This document shows positions 35,565 through 45,603 of a stretch of DNA of 64,000 nt, piece after piece. The translations under genes and the position numbers were made by a program. The stretch is taken from assembly GCF_000498355.1 (NCBI RefSeq), contig NZ_AVSV01000002.1, positions 62,001 through 126,000 on the forward strand, written 5' to 3'. Each line of letters begins with the position of its first letter. Within the stretch, counting starts at the first letter, position 1. The notes below the pieces were generated by a model that ran no database searches, was not told the DNA's origin, and saw only the letters and a list, made by a program, of their open reading frames with translations. Origin of the DNA: Clostridium sp. Ade.TY. GTDB lineage: Bacteria > Bacillota > Clostridia > Clostridiales > Clostridiaceae.

Positions 35565-36791
35565 TTATTTTTCTCCGTAAAGTTTTATTATATTTACAAT
35601 AGTTTCTACTGCTTTTTCCATTGATTCTATTGCTATATATTCATATCTTCCATGGAAGTTTTCTCCACCTGTAAACATATTAGGAGTTGGAAGTCCCATA
35701 AATGATAATCTAGCACCATCTGTACCTCCTCTTATTGGTACAACATCAGGAACTATATCTGCCATTTCCATTGCTTTTTTAGCAGTTTCAACTATATGCA
35801 TCACAGGTTCTATCTTTTCTTTCATATTTCTGTATTGTTCTTTTATTGATACAGTAACAGTTCCTTCACCGTAAATTTCATTTAATTTTTCTTCAGCATT
35901 TTTAAATTCTTCTATTCTTCTATTAAAACTGTCTTCAAAGAAATCTCTTATTATAAATGACATTTCAGTATTTTCTACTGTTCCGTTTATACTTATAAGG
36001 AATGAGAAACCTTCATATCCTTCTGTTTTTTCTGGAACTTCATTAAGTGGAAGCATACCTAAAAATTCATATGCTACTAATGATGAGTTAATCATTTTAT
36101 TTTTAGCACTTCCTGGATGTACATTTTTACCTTTTATAACAACCTTTGCACCTGCTGCATTGAAGTTTTCGTATTCTAATTCCCCAATTGCTCCTCCATC
36201 TACAGTATATGCAAAATCTGCTCCAAATCCTTTTACATCAAACTTATCAGCACCTCTACCAACTTCTTCATCTGGAGTAAATCCTATTTTAATATCTCCA
36301 TGCTTAATTTCTGGATGATTTATTAAATATTCTATGGCTGTTATTATTTCTGATATTCCTGCTTTATCATCAGCTCCTAAAAGAGTTGTTCCATCTGTTG
36401 TAATTAAAGTTTTTCCTATGTAATTTTTAAGTTCTGGGAATTCTTTTGGATCTAATTTTATTCCTAATTCTTCATTTAAAACTATAATATCTCCATTATA
36501 ATTTTTAACAAAGTTAGGTTTCACATTTTCTCCACTCATATCTGGTGCTGTATCCATATGTGATATAAATCCAATGCTTGGAACTTTTTTATCTGTGTTA
36601 GCTTTAAGTGTTGCATATACATATCCAAACTCATCAAGTTTAACATCAGATAATCCTATTTCTTTTAACTCTTTTTCTAATAGTTTTGCTAAATTTAATT
36701 GGCAGCTTGTACTTGGAATTGTTATAGATTCCTCATCTGATTTAGTGTTTATTTTTACATACTCTAAAAATCTTTCTTCAACTTTTTTCAT
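35565..36791 (-). CDS. pepT: Tripeptidase T
   Basis: This 408-residue cytoplasmic M20 aminopeptidase releases N-terminal residues from tripeptides. Di-zinc ligands and catalytic residues are visible in GFISHMDTAPD, LLGADDKAGI, TPDEEVGRGAD and the late FTGGENFHGRYE. Length and sequence match PepT closely. The promoter region carries an 18-bp perfect inverted repeat. Single gene. Confidence 0.95.
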   Translation of the reverse strand: MKKVEERFLEYVKINTKSDEESITIPSTSCQLNLAKLLEKELKEIGLSDVKLDEFGYVYATLKANTDKKVPSIGFISHMDTAPDMSGENVKPNFVKNYNGDIIVLNEELGIKLDPKEFPELKNYIGKTLITTDGTTLLGADDKAGISEIITAIEYLINHPEIKHGDIKIGFTPDEEVGRGADKFDVKGFGADFAYTVDGGAIGELEYENFNAAGAKVVIKGKNVHPGSAKNKMINSSLVAYEFLGMLPLNEVPEKTEGYEGFSFLISINGTVENTEMSFIIRDFFEDSFNRRIEEFKNAEEKLNEIYGEGTVTVSIKEQYRNMKEKIEPVMHIVETAKKAMEMADIVPDVVPIRGGTDGARLSFMGLPTPNMFTGGENFHGRYEYIAIESMEKAVETIVNIIKLYGEK

Positions 36792-37100
36792 AATCTAATC
36801 TCCCCTCATAATTTAATTTACTATAATTATACATTAAATTATTATATAAGGTAATAATTATGCTTATATTATTACCTTATATAATATATTTCCTAATATT
36901 ATTTAAATTTTATTAACATTTAAATTGTTATAGTATGCTTTTCTATTTTTATTCTCATATTATTTATATGTTATACATTTTATACAACTTTTATATTTAA
37001 ATATCCAATATATTATTAAATTTTAAGTTTTTTAATTTTAATATATGCACATACTATTAATATCTTTGTTTATTATATTTAAAGATGGGAGTGCCAATTA
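36792..37100. other. Divergent intergenic region between pepT and a membrane glycosyltransferase
   Basis: It holds a TATAAT for pepT on the minus strand (36826-36831) and the inverted repeat described separately. The rest is very AT-rich. I could not place the rightward promoter confidently. GGGAG precedes the ATG at 37101. Confidence 0.5.
36841..36885. promoter_or_regulatory. Perfect 18-bp inverted repeat at the pepT promoter
   Basis: ATTATATAAGGTAATAAT (36841-36858) and its exact complement (36868-36885) surround a 9-base centre. It covers the expected -35 position of pepT. No T-run follows, so an operator is more likely than a terminator. Confidence 0.6.
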
Positions 37101-38591
37101 ATGTTAAAATTAAAATCTAATTTATTAATTCTTTTTAATATATTATTTTTAATTATATTTGCTTTAATAATTAATATATCAATTTTTAATTCTAGTATTT
37201 TTAGGAAACTTAATCCAGTTGTAATATTATTAGGAATTGTTTGTTTAATTTCACTATTTATATTAATATTGCTTTTATTTAAAAATTTAAATAAAACTCA
37301 ATTTATTATACTTTTTATAATTAATTTGATTTTTATAATCTTATTACAATTCTTTTTTGTAAAATACTTTAGAGTTAAGCCTTCTTGGGATTTTGGTACT
37401 ATTTATAGTGAATCAATAAAAATAAGTAATGGAAGTACTAAATTAGGTCCTTATTTTTATGAAAAATATCCAAACAACTCTGAAATGGCTATAATTCTTG
37501 GTAATATATTTAAATTTATAAAACCATTTAATATATCTCCATATTGTTTTGCAATATTTTTAAATGTTTGTGTAATTAACTTATCTTTAATAATTACTTG
37601 GTTTTTTTCAGCTAAACTTTTTAATATTAAAGTAGCTTATATAATTTCATTACTTTCAATCCTTATAACCCCATTGTTTACATATGCTCCAATATTTTAT
37701 ACTGATACTTTAACAATGATATTTCCTGTACTTTCATTTTTATTTTATTACTTATATAAAATTCAAAATAAAGGTTATTTTAAATATTTTTATTTAATCT
37801 TTATTGGTTTACTACTAGCCTTTGGAACATCTTTAAAAACTAATATAATAATTTCATTTATTGCACTTTTAATTTTTATAATTTTTATAAACAACTCTTT
37901 TAAAAATATACTAAAAGAATTGTTTATGATTTTATTAATATTTTTTATATGTATATCATTAATAAACACTAACATTTCCAAATGGCTTAAAATGCCAATA
38001 GAAAATGCAGGCATACCAGCAACTCATTGGATTATGATGGGTTTAAAAGATAAAGGTGGATTTAATGGTGATGATGTTAAACTTACACTTACTAAAAAAA
38101 CAAAAGATTTACAAAAAGATTTAAATATAAAAATAATAAAACAAAGGCTCAAAAACTATGGTTTTAATGGATACATAAAATTCTTATATAAAAAACTAAC
38201 ATATACTTGGGCAGATGGTACAATGTTTGCTCCAGTAAAACTATCTAGATATCCTATTTTTAAATTTGATTTTCAAAAATATATATTTAAATCAAAAGAT
38301 AATATAAATAGTCAATATACTGTTCCATTTCTATATGTATCTCAAATAAGTTTTTCTACAATGCTTATTTTTATATTTTTAGGAAGTATATCATTATTTA
38401 AAAGAAGTAATAAATTCGGATATTTATTTAATATTTGTATATTTGGAGTATTTTCATTTTTAATAATTTGGGAAACTCGTTCTAGATATTTAGTATGTAT
38501 TTTACCAATATTATTAATGAGTGCAAGTATTGGCTTTGATTTTCTAATAAATAAATTTAAATTATATAATAAAAATGATAGCATATTATAA
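37101..38591 (+). CDS. Polytopic membrane protein, GT-C glycosyltransferase-like
   Basis: The 496-residue protein has about 11 hydrophobic helices and a first outer loop with PSWDFGTIYSESIKI, resembling the acidic loop of dolichyl-phosphate-mannose/ArnT-type (GT39/PMT) transferases. A soluble C-terminal loop (around LTYTWADGTMFAPVK) precedes the last helices. It would transfer a sugar from a polyprenyl-phosphate carrier to a surface acceptor. Acceptor and donor are unknown. Transcribed alone. Confidence 0.7.
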   Translation: MLKLKSNLLILFNILFLIIFALIINISIFNSSIFRKLNPVVILLGIVCLISLFILILLLFKNLNKTQFIILFIINLIFIILLQFFFVKYFRVKPSWDFGTIYSESIKISNGSTKLGPYFYEKYPNNSEMAIILGNIFKFIKPFNISPYCFAIFLNVCVINLSLIITWFFSAKLFNIKVAYIISLLSILITPLFTYAPIFYTDTLTMIFPVLSFLFYYLYKIQNKGYFKYFYLIFIGLLLAFGTSLKTNIIISFIALLIFIIFINNSFKNILKELFMILLIFFICISLINTNISKWLKMPIENAGIPATHWIMMGLKDKGGFNGDDVKLTLTKKTKDLQKDLNIKIIKQRLKNYGFNGYIKFLYKKLTYTWADGTMFAPVKLSRYPIFKFDFQKYIFKSKDNINSQYTVPFLYVSQISFSTMLIFIFLGSISLFKRSNKFGYLFNICIFGVFSFLIIWETRSRYLVCILPILLMSASIGFDFLINKFKLYNKNDSIL

Positions 38592-38605
38592 TGCTATCAT
38601 TTTTT
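38571..38605. terminator. Bidirectional intrinsic terminator
   Basis: AAAAATGATAGCAT (38571-38584) pairs with ATGCTATCATTTTTT (38591-38605); it overlaps the stop of the glycosyltransferase gene and faces the TetM-like gene. Confidence 0.88.
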
Positions 38606-38612
38606 CATTGTC

Positions 38613-40562
38613 TTATTTTAAACAATGCATATATTTAGTTGCATCAATTCCTTCAACTACATAAGCTTGCCCTTTAGAACAAAATATTGATGAACTTGTA
38701 TATTCTATATCACAATCTTTATCATATCCTTTATCTTCTATAACTTCATCTTCATTATGACAATAATCATATCCATCAAAAACTAAACTTAAAATCCCTT
38801 TACCTTTTGTAAAGCTTAAAAATTCTAAACTATAGTCCATAAAAGTTTTTACTGGTCCTCTGCCTGTTATTAGTACTCTATCACCATTGTTTATAGGATC
38901 ATTAAATTCACCTTTCAATTTTTGAATATCTGATAATACTCTTCCTATTAAATCTATATTAATATCAATTTTAAATTTATAATATGGTTCTAAAACTTTA
39001 TTAGTTGCCTTTTCAAGTCCTTGTCTTAATGCTCGTTTAGTTGCTTCTCTAAAATCTCCACCACTAGTATGTTTATTATGTGCCCTACCAGTTATTAATG
39101 TTATTTTTAAATCAGTAATTGGACTTCCTGTTAATATACCTTTATGTTCTCTCTCAAATATATGTGTTTTTATTAAATTTTGATTTCCAACAGTTAAATC
39201 ATCAGCATGACATTTATTTATAAAATTTATACCGCTACCTCTCTCTCCCTCTTCTATTTTTAAATTAACTTCACTATAATGTCCTAAAGGTTCAAAGTGA
39301 CCATAACCTAAAGTTTCTCCAATTATAGTTTCTTTGTAAAGTATTTCAGGCCTATCAAAATCTACATTAAGATTAAATCTATTTTTTAATACTTCTTTTA
39401 ACACTTCAATTTGAACTAATCCCATTATATCTATATGCAACTCCTTAAGACTTTCATCAAATTTAACATTTAAAGTGTTATCTTCACTTTCTAATATTTT
39501 AAATATATTAAATACTTCATTGCTATTAATTTTTTCATCATATATTACTTTAACTTTTAAAGTAGGAATTAATTCGTAATTTAAATCTTCACTAAACCCT
39601 AAAGCCATTCCACTTTTTAAATGATTCACACCCAATATACAAGCTATATCTCCTGCTACTATTTCATTTATTACATTAAATTTGTTTCCATTATAACTTC
39701 TTATTTCATTTATTTTTTCTTTATAGTCTTCTAAAAAATATTTAAAACTTATTTCATCTTTTGTTTTAATAGTTCCATTTAAGCATTTTATAAATGCCAT
39801 TTTATTTCCCTTATCATCATATTTTACCTTAAATACTCTTCCCCTAAATTCTCCTTCCTTATTATAAGAAGTATATGTTAGCTTATTAAAATCTTCTAAA
39901 AATTCTACTATTCCGTTATCCAAAAGTGCAGAACCACTGTAACATACAAATAATTCTCTTTCCTTTATAAGTTTTTTAGCTTTATCTATCCATAATTCCT
40001 TATTAAAATCCCCATCTAAGTATATTTCTAAAAGCATTTCATCACTTTCAGCTATTTTTTCTATAAAATCTAAACTTAATTCATTATTTAAATAACTTTC
40101 CATATAAATAATATTTTCATTAAATTTTAATTTTATTTCATCAACTATTTTATTTAAATTAGCTCCAACACGATCCACTTTATTTATAAATATAAATGTA
40201 GGAATATTATTATGCTTTAATAAATTCCATATTGTATCTGTATGTCCTTGTATTCCTTCTACAGCACTTATTATTAAAATTGCATAGTCTAACACACCTA
40301 TACATCTTTCCACTTCTTGAGCAAAATCAATATGTCCTGGAGTATCTATTAAATAATATTCTGAATCCTTATAATTAAATTTCCCTACATCTGAAAATAC
40401 TGTTATCCCTCTACTTTTTTCAATTTCATGGCTATCTAAATAAGAGTTTTTATGATCAACTCTTCCTCTATTTCTAATACTATTTGTATGATATAAAATT
40501 TGCTCTGAAAATGTAGTTTTTCCTCCATCAACATGAGCAAATATTCCTATTGTCTTTTTCAT
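38613..40562 (-). CDS. TetM-like translational GTPase (ribosomal protection protein family)
   Basis: This 649-residue EF-G paralogue has GTPase motifs AHVDGGKTT (8-16), DTPGH (73-77) and NKVD (127-130), then EF-G-like domains II-V. Segments such as GYGHFEPLGHYSEV and HTSGGDFREATKRALRQGLEKA are typical of the Tet/ribosomal protection group rather than true EF-G. The length matches Tet(M)-class proteins. The C-terminus is Cys- and acid-rich (SSSIFCSKGQAYVVEGID). It is diverged from Tet(M) and TetB(P), and many clostridia carry chromosomal relatives without proven resistance, so the role is open. Single gene. Confidence 0.8.
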   Translation of the reverse strand: MKKTIGIFAHVDGGKTTFSEQILYHTNSIRNRGRVDHKNSYLDSHEIEKSRGITVFSDVGKFNYKDSEYYLIDTPGHIDFAQEVERCIGVLDYAILIISAVEGIQGHTDTIWNLLKHNNIPTFIFINKVDRVGANLNKIVDEIKLKFNENIIYMESYLNNELSLDFIEKIAESDEMLLEIYLDGDFNKELWIDKAKKLIKERELFVCYSGSALLDNGIVEFLEDFNKLTYTSYNKEGEFRGRVFKVKYDDKGNKMAFIKCLNGTIKTKDEISFKYFLEDYKEKINEIRSYNGNKFNVINEIVAGDIACILGVNHLKSGMALGFSEDLNYELIPTLKVKVIYDEKINSNEVFNIFKILESEDNTLNVKFDESLKELHIDIMGLVQIEVLKEVLKNRFNLNVDFDRPEILYKETIIGETLGYGHFEPLGHYSEVNLKIEEGERGSGINFINKCHADDLTVGNQNLIKTHIFEREHKGILTGSPITDLKITLITGRAHNKHTSGGDFREATKRALRQGLEKATNKVLEPYYKFKIDINIDLIGRVLSDIQKLKGEFNDPINNGDRVLITGRGPVKTFMDYSLEFLSFTKGKGILSLVFDGYDYCHNEDEVIEDKGYDKDCDIEYTSSSIFCSKGQAYVVEGIDATKYMHCLK

Positions 40563-40631
40563 TACTATAGTCTCCTTAATAAAAGTCCTTTTAATCTAAA
40601 TTATATCAAAATAATATAAACTTATAAAAAC

Positions 40632-40671
40632 AAAAAAGATTTATAGGAATGTACCTTCCTATAAACCTTTT
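40632..40671 (-). terminator. Terminator of the nucleoside ABC operon
   Basis: On the minus strand AAAAGGTTTATAGGAA pairs with TTCCTATAAATCTTTT and ends in T6. Confidence 0.88.
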
Positions 40672-40676
40672 AAAAT

Positions 40677-41624
40677 CTATCTTTTTCCCTTATCAAAAGG
40701 TTCTCCAACAGCTTTTGGCGCTCTTGAACTTTTTGAAAAAATAACTAATGCAATTAATGTCATTATATATGGAAATGTTTTTAATACAACCGGTGGTATT
40801 GATGCAAGTTCTGGTATAACTTGAGAAACATTTGCCACAGTACTTGCAAAACCAAAGAAAAGTGTTGCTCCTAATATGCCAAGTGGCTTCCACTGTCCAA
40901 ATATTAAAGCTGCAAGAGCTAAAAATCCAAGTCCACCAACATTTCCTGTAAACTCACCAGCATAAGTAACTATTATTATAGCTCCCCCTAATGCTGAAAA
41001 TGCACCTGATACCATAACTCCTATATATCTCATCTTATAAACATTTATACCTGCAGCATCAGCAGCTTGTGGATGCTCTCCACATGCTCTAAGTCTCATT
41101 CCAAATGGAGTTTTATAAAGTATAAATGTTGCCAATACTAAAATAATCAATACAAGCCAAGTTGATGCATAAGTTTTTGTAAATATCATTCCAATAACTG
41201 GAATATCACTTAAAAATGGAATGTCATTTGGTATAAACCCTTGTCTTATTCTTATATTTCCACTTCCTGTTATGTTTCTAGCTAAAAATATTGTAAGTGC
41301 TCCTGCAATCATATTTATAGCTGTACCACTTATTATTTGTTCTGCATTTAAATGAATACTTGCAAAAGCATGTAAAAGTGAAAATATAACACCAGCTATA
41401 ACTGCTGCTATAATACCTATCCAAAGTGGCAAATCTCCATTTAATTTGTCTTGAAGTGTAACTATAGTAAATGCACTAACAAATGCTCCCATTATCATAA
41501 GTCCATCAAGCCCTATATTAGTAACACCACTTCTTTCACTATAAAGGGCTCCAAGTGCTGTTATCAAAAGTGGTATAGTAAATGCAATTGCATAAGGAAA
41601 TACTTGTTCTAACATATCTAGCAT
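40677..41624 (-). CDS. Nucleoside ABC transporter permease 2 (NupQ-like)
   Basis: This 315-residue membrane protein of the BPD_transp_2 family has SGVTNIGLDGLMIMGAFVSAF near the N-terminus and PFGMRLRACGEHPQAADAAGI, as in B. subtilis NupQ (YufQ). It pairs with the larger permease upstream. Gene order lipoprotein-ATPase-permease-permease is the same as nupNOPQ. Confidence 0.87.
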   Translation of the reverse strand: MLDMLEQVFPYAIAFTIPLLITALGALYSERSGVTNIGLDGLMIMGAFVSAFTIVTLQDKLNGDLPLWIGIIAAVIAGVIFSLLHAFASIHLNAEQIISGTAINMIAGALTIFLARNITGSGNIRIRQGFIPNDIPFLSDIPVIGMIFTKTYASTWLVLIILVLATFILYKTPFGMRLRACGEHPQAADAAGINVYKMRYIGVMVSGAFSALGGAIIIVTYAGEFTGNVGGLGFLALAALIFGQWKPLGILGATLFFGFASTVANVSQVIPELASIPPVVLKTFPYIMTLIALVIFSKSSRAPKAVGEPFDKGKR

Positions 41625-41625
41625 A

Positions 41626-42711
41626 CTATTTCACCTCTCCTTCTTTTGCACTATCACTTAAAATTTTTCCTTTATCTTTTCTTTTCATCCTAAATCTATT
41701 TATAAATCTTTCAATTACTATACTAGTTGCCGCAAAATATATTATTGTTGCCATTATAGTATCAGCAATTTCTGGTGGAATTTCTGTCATGGCACTCATA
41801 AATCCACTACCTGTATATAAAATTCCAAAGAATAACGCTGCAAAAAGTACCCCTATAGGTGTATTAGCTCCAAGAAGTGATACTGCAATTCCATCAAATC
41901 CTTGTGTTGGAAGAACACCAACCTGAACAATATTTGAATTTCCTGCATATTCAACTACTCCCGCAAGCCCTGAAAGACCTCCTGCTATCATCATTGAAAG
42001 AATTATATTTTTATTAACCGGAATACCTGCATATTCTGCGCCAAATCTATTAAATCCTACAGCTTTAAGTTCATATCCTAATGTTGTTTTATTTAAAGTA
42101 AACCAAATAATAAATATAGATATAATTGCTAAAATTATACCTAAGTTTATATATGAACCATCAAACATATTTGAAAGCCAATTTAATTTAAGTGTAGCAT
42201 TTTCTGAAAGTGGTCTTGATTCTGTTTCATATTGGCCCTTCATTAAGCTTGGAACCATATAATAAACAAACCAATATACTGTCCAGTTCATCATTATAGT
42301 TGAAACAACTTCATGAACATTAAACTTTGACTTCAATACCCCTGGGATAAATGCAACTGCCATTCCTCCAACTATACCTGCTAGTATCATTAAAGGTAAA
42401 AGTATAATTCTTGGAGCATCTACTGTAAGTCCTACAAACGTAGCACAAAAACCTCCAAATAACATTTGTCCAGCAGCACCTATATTAAAAAGTCCTGTTC
42501 TAAAAGCAAATGCAACTGAAAGACCTGTAAGTATTAATGGAGTCGCTGTTGCTATAGTATTACCTATTCTTTCTACACTCTTAAGTCCACCTTGGAAAAG
42601 ATATGAAAACCCCTCTATAGGATTATGATTAAGAGCTAGCATTAAAAGCGAACCTGTTATAAGTCCTAATATAATTGCTAATACAGATATTATGCCTCTA
42701 TTAGTTTTCAT
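41626..42711 (-). CDS. Nucleoside ABC transporter permease 1 (NupP-like)
   Basis: This 361-residue polytopic permease has RTGLFNIGAAGQMLFGG and LGYELKAVGFNRFGAEYAGI, characteristic of the NupP branch. A charged C-terminal tail follows the last helix. It overlaps the end of the ATPase gene by 11 bases and is one base from the next permease, so translation is coupled. Confidence 0.87.
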   Translation of the reverse strand: MKTNRGIISVLAIILGLITGSLLMLALNHNPIEGFSYLFQGGLKSVERIGNTIATATPLILTGLSVAFAFRTGLFNIGAAGQMLFGGFCATFVGLTVDAPRIILLPLMILAGIVGGMAVAFIPGVLKSKFNVHEVVSTIMMNWTVYWFVYYMVPSLMKGQYETESRPLSENATLKLNWLSNMFDGSYINLGIILAIISIFIIWFTLNKTTLGYELKAVGFNRFGAEYAGIPVNKNIILSMMIAGGLSGLAGVVEYAGNSNIVQVGVLPTQGFDGIAVSLLGANTPIGVLFAALFFGILYTGSGFMSAMTEIPPEIADTIMATIIYFAATSIVIERFINRFRMKRKDKGKILSDSAKEGEVK

Positions 42712-44230
42712 TTTGCTTTCCTCCTTTAATTCCAGCCATCATTAATCCAACTTCATTTTCATTAGTTTCATCAGAATTTACTATTCCTACAAGTTCTCCA
42801 CTATTTACAACAGCTATTCTATCTGAAACATTAAGCACTTCATCAAGCTCTAATGATATAAGGAGTACTGCTTTTCCTTTATCTCTTTGTTCTACTAATC
42901 TTCTATGAATATATTCAATTGATCCAACATCAAGTCCCCTAGTTGGTTGAACTGCTATTAAAAGATCTGGATTAAGTTCAACTTCACGTCCTATAATAGC
43001 CTTCTGTTGGTTACCGCCTGATAAGGTCCTAGATTTTGATATAGGTCCTTCTCCTGACCTTACATCAAATTCACCAATTATTTTTTCTGCATATTTTCTA
43101 ATTGCAGCTTTATTAAGTATCCCTCTCTTTGAAAATGGTTTTTTATTATACACTTCAATAATCATATTTTCTTCTAATGTATAATCAAGTATTAAACCTC
43201 TCTTATGTCTATCCTCTGGAATATGCGCTATTCCTTTATCTATTCTCTTTCTTGTTTTTTCATTTGTTATATCTTTATTTTTATATATAACTTTACCGCT
43301 TTCTACTTTTCTAAGTCCTGTTATAGCTTCCACTAACTCATTCTGTCCGTTACCTTCAACGCCAGCAACACCAACTATTTCTCCACTTCTAATTGATAGT
43401 GAAAAATCTTTAAGGCCAAATACTTTTTTATTATTTTTTACTGATATATTATCTATTTTTAATACCTCTTCTTTAGGCTCGCTTTTTTTCTTATTAACTT
43501 TGAATGAAACTTCTCTACCAACCATCATTTTAGCCATTTCTGCTTCTGATGTACTTTTAGTATCTACTGTTCCTATATATTTTCCCCTTCTTATTACTGT
43601 ACATTTATCTGATACAGCTTTTATTTCTTTTAATTTATGTGTTATTAAAATTATAGATTTTCCTTCTTTTATAAGATTTTTAATTATCTTCATTAACTCA
43701 TCTATTTCTTGTGGCGTTAAAACCGCAGTTGGTTCGTCAAATATTAATATATCAGCATTCTTATAAAGCATTTTTAATATTTCAACTCTTTGTTGCATAC
43801 CAACGGATATATCCTCAATTTTTGCATATGGATCAACATTTAATCCATAACTTTTTGAAAGTTCTTCTATTCTTTTTGCTGCTGTTTTTATATCTACTAC
43901 TAATCCTTTTTTAGGTTCACAACCTAAAATAATATTTTCTGTTACTGTAAAGTTCTCAACCAGCTTAAAATGTTGATGAACCATTCCTATTCCCAAATCA
44001 TTAGCCTTATTTGGATTTGTTATTTTTTCTTCTTTTCCATTTATCTTAATAGTTCCTCTATCTGGCTGATACATCCCAAAAAGCATTCCCATAAGCGTTG
44101 ATTTACCAGCTCCATTCTCCCCTAATAGAGCATGAACTTCCCCTTTTTTTAATTTCAATGTCACATTATCATTTGCAACAATTCCAGGAAATTCTTTTCG
44201 AATATTAAGCATTTCTACTGCATACTCCAT
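42701..44230 (-). CDS. Nucleoside ABC transporter ATPase (NupO-like), two domains
   Basis: This 509-residue double ATPase has GENGAGKST, an ISVGMQQ signature and LIFDEPTAVL in domain 1; GVEGNGQNE, LSGGNQQK and QPTRGLD in domain 2. It energises purine nucleoside uptake in homologues. DeoD, encoded about 5 kb to the right, would phosphorolyse imported nucleosides. A terminator-like hairpin lies between this gene and the upstream lipoprotein gene. Confidence 0.9.
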   Translation of the reverse strand: MEYAVEMLNIRKEFPGIVANDNVTLKLKKGEVHALLGENGAGKSTLMGMLFGMYQPDRGTIKINGKEEKITNPNKANDLGIGMVHQHFKLVENFTVTENIILGCEPKKGLVVDIKTAAKRIEELSKSYGLNVDPYAKIEDISVGMQQRVEILKMLYKNADILIFDEPTAVLTPQEIDELMKIIKNLIKEGKSIILITHKLKEIKAVSDKCTVIRRGKYIGTVDTKSTSEAEMAKMMVGREVSFKVNKKKSEPKEEVLKIDNISVKNNKKVFGLKDFSLSIRSGEIVGVAGVEGNGQNELVEAITGLRKVESGKVIYKNKDITNEKTRKRIDKGIAHIPEDRHKRGLILDYTLEENMIIEVYNKKPFSKRGILNKAAIRKYAEKIIGEFDVRSGEGPISKSRTLSGGNQQKAIIGREVELNPDLLIAVQPTRGLDVGSIEYIHRRLVEQRDKGKAVLLISLELDEVLNVSDRIAVVNSGELVGIVNSDETNENEVGLMMAGIKGGKQNEN

Positions 44231-44260
44231 TTATATCCTCCCCACAAATTTATATAGTTT

Positions 44261-44284
44261 AAAAAAGGGGCAGTTTCCCGCCCC
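44261..44284 (-). terminator. Intercistronic (leaky) terminator between lipoprotein and ATPase genes
   Basis: On the minus strand GGGGC and GCCCC enclose an 8-base loop, followed by T6. Since the downstream genes have no obvious promoter of their own, partial termination probably lowers transporter levels relative to the binding protein. Confidence 0.7.
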
Positions 44285-44304
44285 ATTTATTAAGCCATAA
44301 ATTA

Positions 44305-45417
44305 TTACTCTATTAAACTACCTTGTTCTGCTGAAACTTTTATTTCTCCAGATTTTATTTTTCCCTTTGCATCATTTGAAGCTTTAACTGCTTCTTCACT
44401 TAAGTTTGGATTTTTTTCTGGTAATCCTACACCATCATTTTTAGCATCATATGTTAAAATTTCTCCACCTGGGAATTTTCCATCTAATTCTGATTTAATC
44501 ATATCAAAAGTTGATTTTTTAATATTTTTTGTAGCTGAAGTTAAAATAACTGATTTTTCTTTTCCATCTTTATCTTTATATAAACCTTCTGCATATTGAT
44601 CAACATCAACACCTATAATCCAAGCTTCTTCTCCTTTTTGAGCTCTAGCTTTAGCTTCTGTTATAGCTCCTACTCCAGTACCACCTGCTGCTGTAAATAT
44701 TACATTAACACCATTATCATACATTTTTGCTGCAATTTGTTGTCCAGCTGATGAAGTATTAAATGTTCCTTCATAAATTACATTACTTTTATCTATTTTA
44801 ATTTTTGTTCCTAAATTTTCGTTAGCGTATTTAACCCCTTGTTGAAAACCCCAATTAAATTTTTGAACTGCTGGTATTTTCATTCCACCTATAAATCCAA
44901 AGTTTGCTTCTTTCATTTGAACTGCTGATGCAACTCCAGCTAAGAAACCAGACTCTTGCTCAGCAAAGTATATAGCAACTGTATTTTTTGCCATAACTCC
45001 ATCACCTTTTTCATTACGTGGTTCTCCATCTAGTATTACAAATTTAGCATCCTCATATTTGTTTTGTGCTTCAAAAATAGCTGATTCAAATTTGAATCCT
45101 GGAGTAACTATAAATTTATTTCCAGCTTCATAATGATTGCTTATTTCCTTTAAGTAATCAGCTGGCTTTTCCCCACCTGGTTGTAAATACTTTTTAGAAA
45201 CACCAAGCTCTTCTTCAGCTTGTACAATACCTTCCCAAGTTCCTTGGTTAAATGACTTATCATCAATTGTACCTGAATCTGTAACCATACCTACTTTTAA
45301 CTCTGCTTTTTTATCAGATGTTTCACCTGATTTTCCTGAGTCCCCACTATTTCCACATGCTACTAATCCCGTCGCCATAACTAATGAAAGCGCAAGTGCT
45401 AAAAATTTTCTTTTCAT
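44305..45417 (-). CDS. BMP-family nucleoside-binding lipoprotein (NupN/BmpA-like)
   Basis: This 370-residue exported lipoprotein has a GLVAC lipobox and a BMP/PnrA domain: VGMVTDSGTIDDKSFNQGTWEG and GVDVDQY are family marks. It captures nucleosides for the ABC importer encoded next to it. AGGAGGGG precedes the ATG. Confidence 0.9.
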   Translation of the reverse strand: MKRKFLALALSLVMATGLVACGNSGDSGKSGETSDKKAELKVGMVTDSGTIDDKSFNQGTWEGIVQAEEELGVSKKYLQPGGEKPADYLKEISNHYEAGNKFIVTPGFKFESAIFEAQNKYEDAKFVILDGEPRNEKGDGVMAKNTVAIYFAEQESGFLAGVASAVQMKEANFGFIGGMKIPAVQKFNWGFQQGVKYANENLGTKIKIDKSNVIYEGTFNTSSAGQQIAAKMYDNGVNVIFTAAGGTGVGAITEAKARAQKGEEAWIIGVDVDQYAEGLYKDKDGKEKSVILTSATKNIKKSTFDMIKSELDGKFPGGEILTYDAKNDGVGLPEKNPNLSEEAVKASNDAKGKIKSGEIKVSAEQGSLIE

Positions 45418-45468
45418 TAATTCCCCTCCTAAAACTTACATATTTTTTCAAATATATTTCACACCACA

Positions 45469-45498
45469 ATTATATACTAGTTTATATGCTAATCTCAA
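45469..45498 (-). promoter_or_regulatory. Promoter of the nucleoside ABC operon
   Basis: On the minus strand TTGAGA (45493-45498) and TATAAT (45469-45474) have an 18-base spacer. Confidence 0.7.
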
Positions 45499-45603
45499 TA
45501 CATTTATGAATTTTTATTTAAAAAAATTTTATAAATTGTTTAAAAATACGTTTTCATGTAGAACTATGATTTTAAATATTTTAATTTAATTCGTTATTAT
45601 ACG

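Noticed and set aside
45541-45560. CcpA cre site upstream of the nucleoside ABC operon (CGTTTTCA)
   Set aside because: Only one half matches the consensus and it lies upstream of the -35.
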